This document shows, piece by piece, positions 8,664 through 16,743 of a stretch of DNA of 59,486 bases. Position 1 is the stretch's first letter. The number at the start of each line of letters is the position of its first letter. The position numbers and the translations under genes are program-made. The notes under the pieces are model-generated. The model had not been told where the DNA came from. It searched no databases and saw nothing but the letters and a program-made list of their open reading frames with translations. Source of the DNA: Scybalousia_A sp964639765 (GTDB taxonomy: Bacteria; Bacteroidota; Bacteroidia; Bacteroidales; P3); contig CAZXEN010000010.1 of the NCBI GenBank assembly GCA_964639765.1, positions 1 through 59,486 of the forward strand, written 5' to 3'.

Positions 8664-9653
8664 TTAAAGTATTGTTATTTCCAGAATTTCCATCATTGGG
8701 CTTGGTTCTATAAGGGTTTCCTTAGCTATTGCAGGTATCATCATGATTTCTCCTGCACTAAGCGGAATACGATGTCCCATTGAGCTGACAAATCCTTTAC
8801 CTGCCACACAAAAATAAAGATAAAAAGTATCCGAATTTGAGTAGTCCTTTTTTAAACCTTGTGTAAGAGGCATGATATTTGTTACAAAATAAGGGCATTC
8901 CACCAGATTGTTTGTCTCATTCAGATGATAATGGTAATGAACCTTGGCTGTGTCGTCCTGTTTTGCCAAATCCAACACTTCCAGACCTTGTTCCAAATGC
9001 AACTGTCTTGGTTTGCCGTCATCTCCTACCCTATCCCAGTCATAAAGACGGAATGTTGCATCGCTGCTCTGCTGTATCTCTGCCAAAAGGACCCCTTTAC
9101 CTATTGCGTGCATGGTGCCTGCAGGAATGAAGAACAAATCGCCCTGCTGTACCTTGTCGCTGTGCATAGCCTGCTTGAAGGTTTTGTTTCTCAAACGGTT
9201 GATAATATCTGCTTTTGTCTCATTTTCGTTGAAACCGACATAGATTTCAGAATCTTCATCGGCTTGTAAAACATACCACATCTCTGTTTTGCCGCTTCCC
9301 AGACCATGTTTATAGGCATAGTCATCGTCAGGATGCACCTGAATGGAAAGATTGTCGTTGGCATCTATAAGTTTTATCAGCAAAGGAAAGTCTGTGGAGA
9401 ATCTGTCGAAGTTTTCCTCTCCCAGAAGTTCATCATTATACATCTCTATCACCTCCGGCAAAGTACATTCCGCCAAAAAACCATTCTCAACCACGGTCTC
9501 GTTGCCTTCCAAAGCCGACAATACCCACAGTTCTCCGCACCTGTTCAACGGAGAGTAATCTATTCCGACTATGTCTCTTATTTTGTTTCCTCCCCAAATC
9601 TTGTCCTTAAACAAAGGCATGAATTTCAAAGGATATAATCCACGTTCTGTCAT
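8664..9653 (-). CDS. manA: class I mannose-6-phosphate isomerase
   Basis: This enzyme interconverts mannose-6-phosphate and fructose-6-phosphate and supplies mannose units for surface polysaccharides. The 329-residue cupin protein shows the type I PMI features: PLFKDKIWGGNKI near the N-terminus, the zinc-site stretch LSIQVHPDDDYA, GKTEMWYVL, and PAGTMHAIGKGVLLAEIQQSSDATFRLYD (in pieces PAGTMHAIGKG and EIQQSSD). It belongs to the short bacterial form. It is the first gene of a probable manA-mutS unit with a good promoter upstream. Confidence 0.93.
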   Translation of the reverse strand: MTERGLYPLKFMPLFKDKIWGGNKIRDIVGIDYSPLNRCGELWVLSALEGNETVVENGFLAECTLPEVIEMYNDELLGEENFDRFSTDFPLLIKLIDANDNLSIQVHPDDDYAYKHGLGSGKTEMWYVLQADEDSEIYVGFNENETKADIINRLRNKTFKQAMHSDKVQQGDLFFIPAGTMHAIGKGVLLAEIQQSSDATFRLYDWDRVGDDGKPRQLHLEQGLEVLDLAKQDDTAKVHYHYHLNETNNLVECPYFVTNIMPLTQGLKKDYSNSDTFYLYFCVAGKGFVSSMGHRIPLSAGEIMMIPAIAKETLIEPSPMMEILEITIL

Positions 9654-9680
9654 TATATATTTGTCTTATTTTTCTGTCTG

Positions 9681-9710
9681 CAAAGATATAAATTTTATTT
9701 CAATTGCCAA
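9681..9710 (-). promoter_or_regulatory. Bacteroidota-type promoter for manA-mutS
   Basis: On the reverse strand TTG and TATCTTTG are separated by 19 bases, and the manA start lies about 27 bases downstream. Confidence 0.68.
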
Positions 9711-9808
9711 GTTTTATTTTTCACTTGACACATAGACGGATATTTTTGATAGAAATATATTTCAAGGACCTTGCTGGACATTGTTTCCAAGACTTGGATA
9801 GAAAACAT

Positions 9809-9917
9809 AAAGACTTCGTGAAAAAAGAGTTGGATTTCAGAATTAAAATCCAACTCTTTTACATATAAACTCTTCGTTTTTTTTCTTAAAAATCAACTCT
9901 TTTTTCATGCACTGCTT
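9809..9917. repeat. intergenic AT-rich hairpin repeat, copy A
   Basis: This lies in the 329-base gap between manA and nnrD. It contains AAAGACTT, two bases, then TGAAAAAAGAGTTG, nearly identical (22 of 24 bases) to a stretch near 34.3 kb. Bases 9823-9860 form a perfect 15-bp hairpin, AAAAGAGTTGGATTT with its complement. A second CAACTCTTTTTT follows at about 9893-9905. No gene is visible in the gap; the rest holds the two divergent promoters. Confidence 0.7.
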
Positions 9918-9970
9918 TTTTTGATATAAAAAACTTTAATTCAAGGTCTTCTCATTAGGCAAAAGATTAC

Positions 9971-9978
9971 TAACTTTG
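9971..9978 (+). promoter_or_regulatory. -7 element upstream of nnrD-ruvC
   Basis: TAACTTTG matches TAnnTTTG but lies only 4 bases from the nnrD start, so the transcript would be almost leaderless. No -33 TTTG is clear. Confidence 0.4.
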
Positions 9979-9982
9979 CAAT

Positions 9983-10882
9983 ATGAAAACAAAAGAAGAT
10001 TTTTTTGTTGAAGCAGGAATAAGCAATCCTGATATACTGAGCAAAGAAAAACTTGACAATCTTTTCTTTCGGTCTCGCAGTCCTTTGGCACACAAAGGAG
10101 ATTTTGGACATTGTCTGCTGATTGCCGGCTCTTATGGTAAAGCAGGAGCTTGTGTTTTGTCTGCAATGGCAAGTCTCAGGACTGGATGTGGACTAATCAG
10201 CGTGCATATCCCCAAAAGACTGTATGATATTTTGCAGATTTCTGTTCCGGAGGCTATGATTTCGTTGGATAATGAAGAGTTTTTCTTTTCAAATATCCCG
10301 GATGTCGGCAAATATTCCGCCATTGCGATTGGCCCGGGACTGGATACAAAAACAAAAAGCAGGACTGCACTTGTGGATTTTTTGGAAAAGAGACTGAAGG
10401 AAAAAGGTATGAAAGATATTCCACTGGTTTTGGATGCCGATGCCTTGAATATCCTCTCTCGGGTGGAAGGTTTCCAAGACTTACTTTACGACAATATTAT
10501 CCTGACTCCTCACCCCAAGGAATTTGAGAGACTGTTTGGGGAGAAGAGTCTAAGAGAGAAACTATCCTTTATTGAAAACTTCTGTAGACAACATCGTATC
10601 TGCATAGTGCTTAAAGGAGGCGTTACGACAATAGCAGATACGAAGGGGAATCTGTCCTTCAACACAAAAGGAAATCCGGGTATGGCCACGGCAGGAAGCG
10701 GAGATGTGCTTACGGGAATAATTCTTGGCGTACTTTCTCAGGGATTTTCTATTGACACCAGTGCAAAGACTGGAGTATATCTTCATGCTCTGGCTGGAGA
10801 TTTTGCAAAGGAGGACTTGGGAGAAAAAACTCTCTTGGCAAGAGATATAATCAATTGTTTATCAAAAGCAATAATGCAATAG
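9983..10882 (+). CDS. nnrD: ADP-dependent NAD(P)H-hydrate dehydratase (NnrD), without the epimerase domain
   Basis: NnrD repairs hydrated, inactive NAD(P)H (the S epimer) using ADP. The protein has the ribokinase-like CARKD fold: HKGDFGHCLLIAGSYGKAGA near residue 40, VLDADALNIL, LTPHPKEFERLFG, and the nucleotide-binding NPGMATAGSGDVLTGI near the C-terminus. In many bacteria this domain is fused behind the epimerase NnrE, giving about 500 residues. Here the chain is 299 residues, with only about 30 residues before the dehydratase domain, so NnrE must be elsewhere or absent. ruvC starts 3 bases after the stop. Confidence 0.92.
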   Translation: MKTKEDFFVEAGISNPDILSKEKLDNLFFRSRSPLAHKGDFGHCLLIAGSYGKAGACVLSAMASLRTGCGLISVHIPKRLYDILQISVPEAMISLDNEEFFFSNIPDVGKYSAIAIGPGLDTKTKSRTALVDFLEKRLKEKGMKDIPLVLDADALNILSRVEGFQDLLYDNIILTPHPKEFERLFGEKSLREKLSFIENFCRQHRICIVLKGGVTTIADTKGNLSFNTKGNPGMATAGSGDVLTGIILGVLSQGFSIDTSAKTGVYLHALAGDFAKEDLGEKTLLARDIINCLSKAIMQ

Positions 10883-10885
10883 TTT

Positions 10886-11467
10886 ATGGGAAAAGAGGAA
10901 ATAATACTTGGAATAGACCCCGGCACAAACGTCATGGGATACTCATTTGTGAAGAAAGTGGGGAAGAAAATGGAGGTATTGGAGATGGACGCCCTGAAAC
11001 TTGGCAACAAAGAGGAAATGGCAACACGAATGAAAAGAATTTTTGACTTCATAATAAAAAAGATAGACACCTATCACCCCGATATGCTTGCCTTGGAAGC
11101 TCCTTTTTATTACAAAAATGTCCAAAGCATGCTGAAACTTGGAAGGGTTCAGGGAATATGTATTGCAGCCGGATTGTCAAGAGATATCCCTTTTACTGAA
11201 TTTCCTCCAAAACGTGTCAAGCAATCCATCACCGGCAATGGAAATGCCTCAAAAGAACAGGTGATGAAGATGCTTCAAATGATGAAACTTATAGATGAGA
11301 ACCCCAAATACTTGGATGCTTCGGACGCTTTGGCAGTTGCTGTATGCTATTGTACGCAAAGCAACCTGCTGGATACAGGAGTCAATTCGAAAATAACAAA
11401 ACCCAAGACAAAGACTCTTTCTTGGGCCACGTTTATCAACGAACATCAGAACAGAATTATAAAATAG
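10886..11467 (+). CDS. ruvC: crossover junction endodeoxyribonuclease RuvC
   Basis: RuvC cuts Holliday junctions symmetrically during recombinational repair, working with RuvAB. The RNase H-like fold is clear, and all four metal-binding acids are present: D11 in LGIDPGT, E71 in ALEAPFYYKN, and D144 and D147 in YLDASDALAVA. QSMLKLGRVQG and FPPKRVKQSITGNGNASKEQV are also family-typical. The 193-residue length is normal. It is co-transcribed with nnrD and converges on dnaG, with 3 bases between the stop codons. Confidence 0.96.
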   Translation: MGKEEIILGIDPGTNVMGYSFVKKVGKKMEVLEMDALKLGNKEEMATRMKRIFDFIIKKIDTYHPDMLALEAPFYYKNVQSMLKLGRVQGICIAAGLSRDIPFTEFPPKRVKQSITGNGNASKEQVMKMLQMMKLIDENPKYLDASDALAVAVCYCTQSNLLDTGVNSKITKPKTKTLSWATFINEHQNRIIK

Positions 11468-11470
11468 TCC

Positions 11471-13474
11471 TTATTTTATGCAGATTTTTAATTCCTGGGC
11501 AATTCTATTTCTTTGCTCAGTATAGGTTTTTATGCTTTGAAGAAGACTTATAGGGTCTTCCTGTTCAGGATTTTTAAGTTTTTTGTGCAAATCCCTGATA
11601 ATGGCATCTATCTTGTGCAGTTTAAAATGCAGAAGTGTCTGTTTTATATCATTGTCTATGAAGGAAGGATTCTTTCTGTCCGGCACAACAACATTGTATT
11701 TGTCATTCCATGAGTCAGATACCTTAAGAGTATCAATCTCCAGAGAAACAACCAAAGAAGATATTTCATTGTCTTCATTGTGCAATAAAATGTCATGTTT
11801 TGGTGCTTCACCTTCCAAAGAATAAGAATTAAGATATATATCAAATATTTTTTGATATAAAGAATTATTGAATTTTATTCCATCACCGTTTATAGCCAAA
11901 ATAATGTATTCCCCTGCATTAAAAGTTTCTTCCACGATACGGTTTTCATCATTGACGACCTTCTGTTTTGTGTTTTTATCCGAATAAAGAAGCAATCGTT
12001 TTATTACAGCCCGTTCCTGGTATTCATCTTCATTGTCCGGTTGCAGGACTTTGTCTGCCAAGTCTTCCACGGTTGTTGTCTGGGCAGTGTTATCTGCAAC
12101 AGTGTCCTGTGGTTGCTGAACTGTGGTTGCAACAGCAGAATTTTTGCGTTTGTTTTCTTCATAAAGGTTATGCGCAATCTGACGGGACAATTCATCATTC
12201 AGGATTTTTTCTTCCATCTCCAAAAGACGAGAACACTGTTGTATGTATGTTGCTCTCTCTATCATATCTGGAATAAGACTAATGGAATGAACTATCTCTT
12301 TAATCAAGGAAGATTTCTTTATCGGGTCGTTCTTTGTCTCTTCCTTGACAAGATTTGCCCTGTAAAGAATAAAATTCTGTGCATTGTCTCTTAGAAATGC
12401 CTGGAATTCATCTTGAGTATGTTTTCGTGCATAGGAATCCGGGTCATCACCATCAGGGAAAAGAAGTGTCTTTACGCTCATTCCTTCCTTGAAAAACATA
12501 TCTGTAGCACGTATTGTCGCATGTATGCCCGCATTATCGCCGTCATAAAGAATAACAACATTGCGTGTGTAGCGTTTTATCAAGCGTACTTGTTCTTCTG
12601 TCAGAGCTGTGCCTGAAGTTGCTACGACGTTCTTTACTCCGTTTTGATTCATCATCACAGCATCCACATTTCCCTCTACAACATAGCACTCATCTTTCCT
12701 TGCTATTTCCTGTTTTGCCAAAAACAGGCCGAACAGCACCTTGCCTTTCGTGTATATAGGACTTTCAGGTGAATTGACATACTTTGCTTTCTTCTTGTCT
12801 GAGGTAAGCAAACGGGCAGAAAATCCCAAAACTCGTCCTGCTACATTATAGATAGGAAAAGTCACGCGTGAATAAAAACGATCGTAAAGCTTGTTTGTTC
12901 TTTCGCTCCTCAGACTTAGACCAGATTTCAACAGAACTTCTTCTGTATAACCTTGCTCCAAAGCATAACAAGAAAAATCATCAACCTTTTCTTTACAGTA
13001 GCCTAAACCCCAATCATCTATCGTTTTTTGCGATATTTCTCTTTCTCTGAAATAGGACAGACCTTTTGACTTGCCTTCTTCTGATGAAAGAAGATTCTTA
13101 TAAAAATACTTTTGTGCAAATTCGTTTATTGAATACAGTTCCTCTCTCTCGCTTTTTTCTTGCTTCTGTTCCTCATTTTCTTCTGTTTCGTGAAGAGCTA
13201 TGCCATATTTCTGAGCCAACCAACGCAAGGCTTCAGGATATGTATAATGATTATGCTCCATAAGGAAAGTAACAGCATCACCTCCTTTGCCGCAGCCAAA
13301 ACATTTGAAGATACCTCTTGAAGGATTTACATTGAAGGAAGGAGTTTTCTCATCATGAAAAGGACACAGACCTATATAGTTTACTCCTCTTTTCTTTAAA
13401 GGAATAAAACTTTCAACCACTTCTTCTATTTTTGCGGTCTCCATTATTTTTTCTATGTCTTCTCTTGGTATCAC
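11471..13474 (-). CDS. dnaG: DNA primase DnaG
   Basis: DnaG lays RNA primers for DNA replication. The N-terminal CHC2 zinc finger has ligands C37, H40, C58 and C61 (CPFHDEKTPSF and FKCFGCGKGG). A catalytic core follows with YFREREIS and the RNA-polymerase basic region, then a TOPRIM domain (CYVVEGNVDAVMM, VATSGTAL, LYDGDNAG) and a Gln/Thr-rich linker of about 40 residues near residue 445. A divergent C-terminal helicase-interaction domain completes 667 residues. A 79-residue membrane protein gene lies 9 bases upstream in the same orientation. Confidence 0.96.
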   Translation of the reverse strand: MIPREDIEKIMETAKIEEVVESFIPLKKRGVNYIGLCPFHDEKTPSFNVNPSRGIFKCFGCGKGGDAVTFLMEHNHYTYPEALRWLAQKYGIALHETEENEEQKQEKSEREELYSINEFAQKYFYKNLLSSEEGKSKGLSYFREREISQKTIDDWGLGYCKEKVDDFSCYALEQGYTEEVLLKSGLSLRSERTNKLYDRFYSRVTFPIYNVAGRVLGFSARLLTSDKKKAKYVNSPESPIYTKGKVLFGLFLAKQEIARKDECYVVEGNVDAVMMNQNGVKNVVATSGTALTEEQVRLIKRYTRNVVILYDGDNAGIHATIRATDMFFKEGMSVKTLLFPDGDDPDSYARKHTQDEFQAFLRDNAQNFILYRANLVKEETKNDPIKKSSLIKEIVHSISLIPDMIERATYIQQCSRLLEMEEKILNDELSRQIAHNLYEENKRKNSAVATTVQQPQDTVADNTAQTTTVEDLADKVLQPDNEDEYQERAVIKRLLLYSDKNTKQKVVNDENRIVEETFNAGEYIILAINGDGIKFNNSLYQKIFDIYLNSYSLEGEAPKHDILLHNEDNEISSLVVSLEIDTLKVSDSWNDKYNVVVPDRKNPSFIDNDIKQTLLHFKLHKIDAIIRDLHKKLKNPEQEDPISLLQSIKTYTEQRNRIAQELKICIK

Positions 13475-13483
13475 CTGTCTGTT

Positions 13484-13723
13484 TTATTTCAATAAATCCG
13501 GGTCTATTTCCAAAACAGAATGTTTTTTTGTCTTGCATTTTGAAGTAAAGACGTTATTATTGCCGCAAAAACAGTTCTTTCTCTCTCCAGTGTAAGGATC
13601 AAACGAAGCACACTGACGTTTAAACTCGCCGTTCTTCTTTAACAATATCTTTACGGCGAACAACAACAGACAGATTGCGAGCACCACAATACAGACAAGC
13701 AATACTAATAAAAGCTCTTTCAT
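13484..13723 (-). CDS. small single-pass membrane protein, cysteine-containing tail
   Basis: The 79-residue protein has one N-terminal transmembrane helix (residues about 4-27) followed by VKILLKKNGEF and a soluble tail with four cysteines (QC, NCFC, SKC). It resembles a family of about 70-residue Bacteroidota membrane proteins, recalled from memory, that share a lysine-rich VKILxKKxGEF junction followed by conserved cysteines. No function is known to me. It is the first gene of a probable unit with dnaG and has a -7 element upstream. The cysteine pattern could bind a metal, but nothing here shows it. Confidence 0.7.
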   Translation of the reverse strand: MKELLLVLLVCIVVLAICLLLFAVKILLKKNGEFKRQCASFDPYTGERKNCFCGNNNVFTSKCKTKKHSVLEIDPDLLK

Positions 13724-13748
13724 TTTCTATATCCCAAATTTTATATTG

Positions 13749-13756
13749 CAAAAATA
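13749..13756 (-). promoter_or_regulatory. -7 element upstream of the membrane protein-dnaG unit
   Basis: TATTTTTG on the reverse strand fits TAnnTTTG, 25 bases before the start codon. The -33 partner is unclear. Confidence 0.45.
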
Positions 13757-13830
13757 TTACTTTTTATCAAATTCACAAAAAAAAGAAATACATATTTAAA
13801 GTTGAGCAATAAAATAGAGGAGAAAAAAGT

Positions 13831-13861
13831 TTTGTCATTTAGGTTAAAATATATAATTTTG
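13831..13861 (+). promoter_or_regulatory. Bacteroidota-type promoter for LysE-family gene
   Basis: TTTG and TAATTTTG are separated by 19 bases, an excellent match to the -33/-7 pair. Confidence 0.72.
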
Positions 13862-13875
13862 CAACTCAAATAAAT

Positions 13876-14550
13876 ATGCATATTTTAGTAATGAATCTTA
13901 TTCATACATTTCATATTATAACACAAGGAATGCTTTTTGGACTTACGCTGTCTCTTATGATAGGCCCTGCTTTTTTTTCTCTTCTGCAGACAAGCATTAC
14001 CAAAGGATTCCGTTCTGGTTCTCATCTTGCCATTGGTATCTCTCTAAGTGATATAGTTATGGTTTTTGTTGCGTGGATTGGAGTGTCCACTTTCTTTGAA
14101 ACAGGAGAAGCACGCAAAATTCTTTCCATGATTGGAGGAATAGTGATAGTTGTCTTTGGACTGTACACTGCTACTCGCAAACACAAGACTCCAAAGCAAA
14201 GAAACTTGGAAATAGTACCTCGTTTTCAACTAAAATACATTGCAAAAGGCTTTCTGTTCAACATAGCCAACATTGGCACGTGGTTATATTGGCTTATCCC
14301 TGTGAGTATTGCAAACAGTTATCCTACACAACGGGAACAATTCACTTTCCTGATTTCTATTCTTATCACAAACTTGGGAATGGATTTGCTTAAATGTAAG
14401 GCTTCTCATGAATTAAAGAGATTTCTCACCGACAATGTCATTACAATGATAAATAGAGTTGTGGGGATAATAATCATTATCTTTGGTATCTATCTGGCTA
14501 TTTCCACTTTCCTGCCGGAAAATACAAATATTATAAGCAATATTCACTAA
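13876..14550 (+). CDS. LysE/RhtB family exporter
   Basis: This is a predicted inner-membrane exporter of amino acids or similar small molecules. About six hydrophobic segments span its 224 residues, and the family signature GPAFFSLLQTSITKGFRSG lies in the first third. A basic cytoplasmic loop (RKHKTPKQRN) divides the two halves, as in LysE proteins. The substrate cannot be read from sequence. The first ATG lies only 15 bases after the promoter's -7 element; an in-frame ATG 15 bases later (MNLIHTFHI) is at least as likely a start. A flippase gene follows 70 bases downstream. Confidence 0.85.
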   Translation: MHILVMNLIHTFHIITQGMLFGLTLSLMIGPAFFSLLQTSITKGFRSGSHLAIGISLSDIVMVFVAWIGVSTFFETGEARKILSMIGGIVIVVFGLYTATRKHKTPKQRNLEIVPRFQLKYIAKGFLFNIANIGTWLYWLIPVSIANSYPTQREQFTFLISILITNLGMDLLKCKASHELKRFLTDNVITMINRVVGIIIIIFGIYLAISTFLPENTNIISNIH

Positions 14551-14620
14551 GAGAGAGGATGAGTTTTTGTTTCAATATACCATTATTGTCTTTTTTGAAC
14601 TGAAATTCAAAGAAAAGTAG

Positions 14621-16117
14621 ATGAAAAAGTTTTTTGTTATCAATCTGATCTTTATGGTTACCCTTAATCTGCTGATTAAGTCTTTTTGGATTCTGGGTAT
14701 AGACAGGAGTGTGCAAAATGCTTTGCCAAGTGGAGAGTATGGTCTTTATTATGCTTTGCTGAATTTTAGTTATCTGTTCAATATCATCTTGGATTTTGGC
14801 ATTACCAACTTCAACAACAAGACTATTGCACAGAATACCTTTCTTTTGAAGAAATATTTTGCAAGGATACTGCCATTGAAACTTCTCTTGGCTGTGGTAT
14901 ATGTTGCAGCGGTAGTTATAGTTGCTTTTATCAGTGGATATGAGAGCAGGGCTTTCAAGATGGTTTTGTGGCTAAGTGTGTTTCAAATCTTTACTTATTT
15001 TCTCACTTATTTTCGTAGTAATATCTCGGGACTTCTGCTCTTTAAGACAGATGCTGTCCTTTCCGTCTTGGATAAAAGTCTTACCATACTGTTCTGCTCC
15101 ATTCTTCTTTGGACTCCTTTCCTTAAAGGAGATTTCAAGGTGGAATACTTTATATATGTGCAAGTGACCAGCATATTTATTTCGTGTTTGGTAGCACTGA
15201 TTATATGTCTAAAAAAAACAGGCTTTGTTAAACTCGTATGGAATAAAGCCTTTATGATAGCCATTCTAAAATATGGTTTTCCTTTTGCACTGTTAAGCCT
15301 TTTGATGTCTTTTTATAACAGAGTGGATAGTGTCTTTCTGGAAAGAATGCTGGATGATAACGGCTGTGCTGCTGGAATCTATGCTTCAGGTTTTAGACTT
15401 GTGGACAGTGCCGATATGGTAGCCTATCTTTTTTCGGTGATTCTGCTCCCATTCTTTGCCAAACTGATAAAGGATGCCAAACTTTTGCCTTCCTGTTCTG
15501 CTGAAGACAGATACAAAGATATAAAAGATATAATCAAGATTGCTTTTCATTTGCTGTTGGTTATAAGCACTTGCTTTGTAGTTGTTTCTTTTCTGTATTC
15601 AAAAGAACTTATGACACTTATGTATAACAAGAATATAAGCGAAAGTGCTGATGTTTACCGCATTCTTTGTTTCTGTTTTATACCTGTCTCCTCCACTTAT
15701 GTCTTCGGCACCTTGCTTACAGCCAACGGCTCTTTGAAATATCTGAATATTGTGGCTGCTTTGGGTATGATTATGAACATTGTCTTAAATATAATACTTG
15801 TTCCGCAATATCAACAAAACGGTTCCGCTGTCTCTTCTCTTTCTTCTCAATTGATTACGGCTGCTTTGCAAGTATTGATTGCCGTAAGAATTTTTAATAT
15901 CAAGTTCAGCGCAAAATACGTATTGAACATTATTGGATTTGTTTTGTGCCTGTGTCTGACATCATACCTCATCTACAGAATAGAATTGTTTTGGATTTAC
16001 AGAGTTGTCATAACTCTATGCCTTATAGTCTTGCAGGCTTTTGTTTTCAAAGTGTTTAAGATAAAAGACATCACCACTCTCGTAAGCAAAAGTTTGAAAG
16101 ACAAGATAAAACAATGA
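14621..16117 (+). CDS. polysaccharide flippase (Wzx/MATE-like)
   Basis: A 498-residue polytopic membrane protein with about 12-14 hydrophobic helices, of the oligosaccharide flippase (MOP) superfamily. Members move lipid-linked sugar units across the inner membrane for O-antigen, capsule or related polymers. Family-like stretches include ALPSGEYGLYYALLNFSYLF near the N-terminus, YGFPFALLSLLMSFYNRVDS in the middle, and the late LTANGSLKYLNIVAALGM. No glycosyltransferase cluster is attached, so the cargo is unknown. It converges on recR, with 5 bases between the stop codons and no visible terminator. Confidence 0.85.
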   Translation: MKKFFVINLIFMVTLNLLIKSFWILGIDRSVQNALPSGEYGLYYALLNFSYLFNIILDFGITNFNNKTIAQNTFLLKKYFARILPLKLLLAVVYVAAVVIVAFISGYESRAFKMVLWLSVFQIFTYFLTYFRSNISGLLLFKTDAVLSVLDKSLTILFCSILLWTPFLKGDFKVEYFIYVQVTSIFISCLVALIICLKKTGFVKLVWNKAFMIAILKYGFPFALLSLLMSFYNRVDSVFLERMLDDNGCAAGIYASGFRLVDSADMVAYLFSVILLPFFAKLIKDAKLLPSCSAEDRYKDIKDIIKIAFHLLLVISTCFVVVSFLYSKELMTLMYNKNISESADVYRILCFCFIPVSSTYVFGTLLTANGSLKYLNIVAALGMIMNIVLNIILVPQYQQNGSAVSSLSSQLITAALQVLIAVRIFNIKFSAKYVLNIIGFVLCLCLTSYLIYRIELFWIYRVVITLCLIVLQAFVFKVFKIKDITTLVSKSLKDKIKQ

Positions 16118-16122
16118 ATAAT

Positions 16123-16740
16123 TTATCTGGAATAAAGTTTTTCAAAAGGTACTCTGTTAAGAATTGAGCGTCCAAGAGTGATTTCGTCTGAATATTCCAG
16201 ACTGTCTCCAATAGGAACACCTCTCGCAAGCACAGAAACCTTTACATTTGTATCTTTTATTAGTTTGTTTATATAGAAACAGGTTGTGTCTCCTTCCATT
16301 GTTGTAGGCAAGGCAAGAATAACCTCTTCTATATCCTCAGAATATATTCTCTGCACAAGCTCATTAAGGCGGATATCTTTGGGGCCTATGCCGTCTATAG
16401 GAGAAATAACTCCTCCTAAAACATGATATACTCCTTTGTATTGATTAGTTTTCTCTATTGACAAGACATCACTGAAAGCAGATACTACACAGACTATATG
16501 ATGATCTCTTTTTTCGTCCTTGCATACTGCACATTCTTCATCATCAGAAATAGAAAAACAATACTTGCAAAGTTTTACCTCTTCTGTCATTCCTACTAAA
16601 GAAGCCACAAGTCTGTCGGTTACCTCTTTGTCTTGGGAAAGCAGATGAAGAGCAAACCTCAATGCCGTTCTTTCTCCAACGCCAGGAAGCTTGGAGAACT
16701 CATTTATTACATTTTCCAGATGAACAGAAGGATATTCCAT
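16123..16740 (-). CDS. recR: recombination mediator protein RecR
   Basis: RecR acts with RecO (and RecF) to load RecA on SSB-coated DNA. The helix-hairpin-helix LPGVGERTALRFALHLL comes first. A four-cysteine zinc finger follows (C58, C61, C70, C73), then a TOPRIM domain containing YHVLGGVISPIDGIGP. The C-terminus has the usual LARGVPIGDSLEYSDEITLG. Its 205 residues are normal. It lies 3 bases downstream of the T9SS cargo gene and so is last in the reverse-strand cluster. Confidence 0.96.
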   Translation of the reverse strand: MEYPSVHLENVINEFSKLPGVGERTALRFALHLLSQDKEVTDRLVASLVGMTEEVKLCKYCFSISDDEECAVCKDEKRDHHIVCVVSAFSDVLSIEKTNQYKGVYHVLGGVISPIDGIGPKDIRLNELVQRIYSEDIEEVILALPTTMEGDTTCFYINKLIKDTNVKVSVLARGVPIGDSLEYSDEITLGRSILNRVPFEKLYSR

Positions 16741-16743
16741 ACG

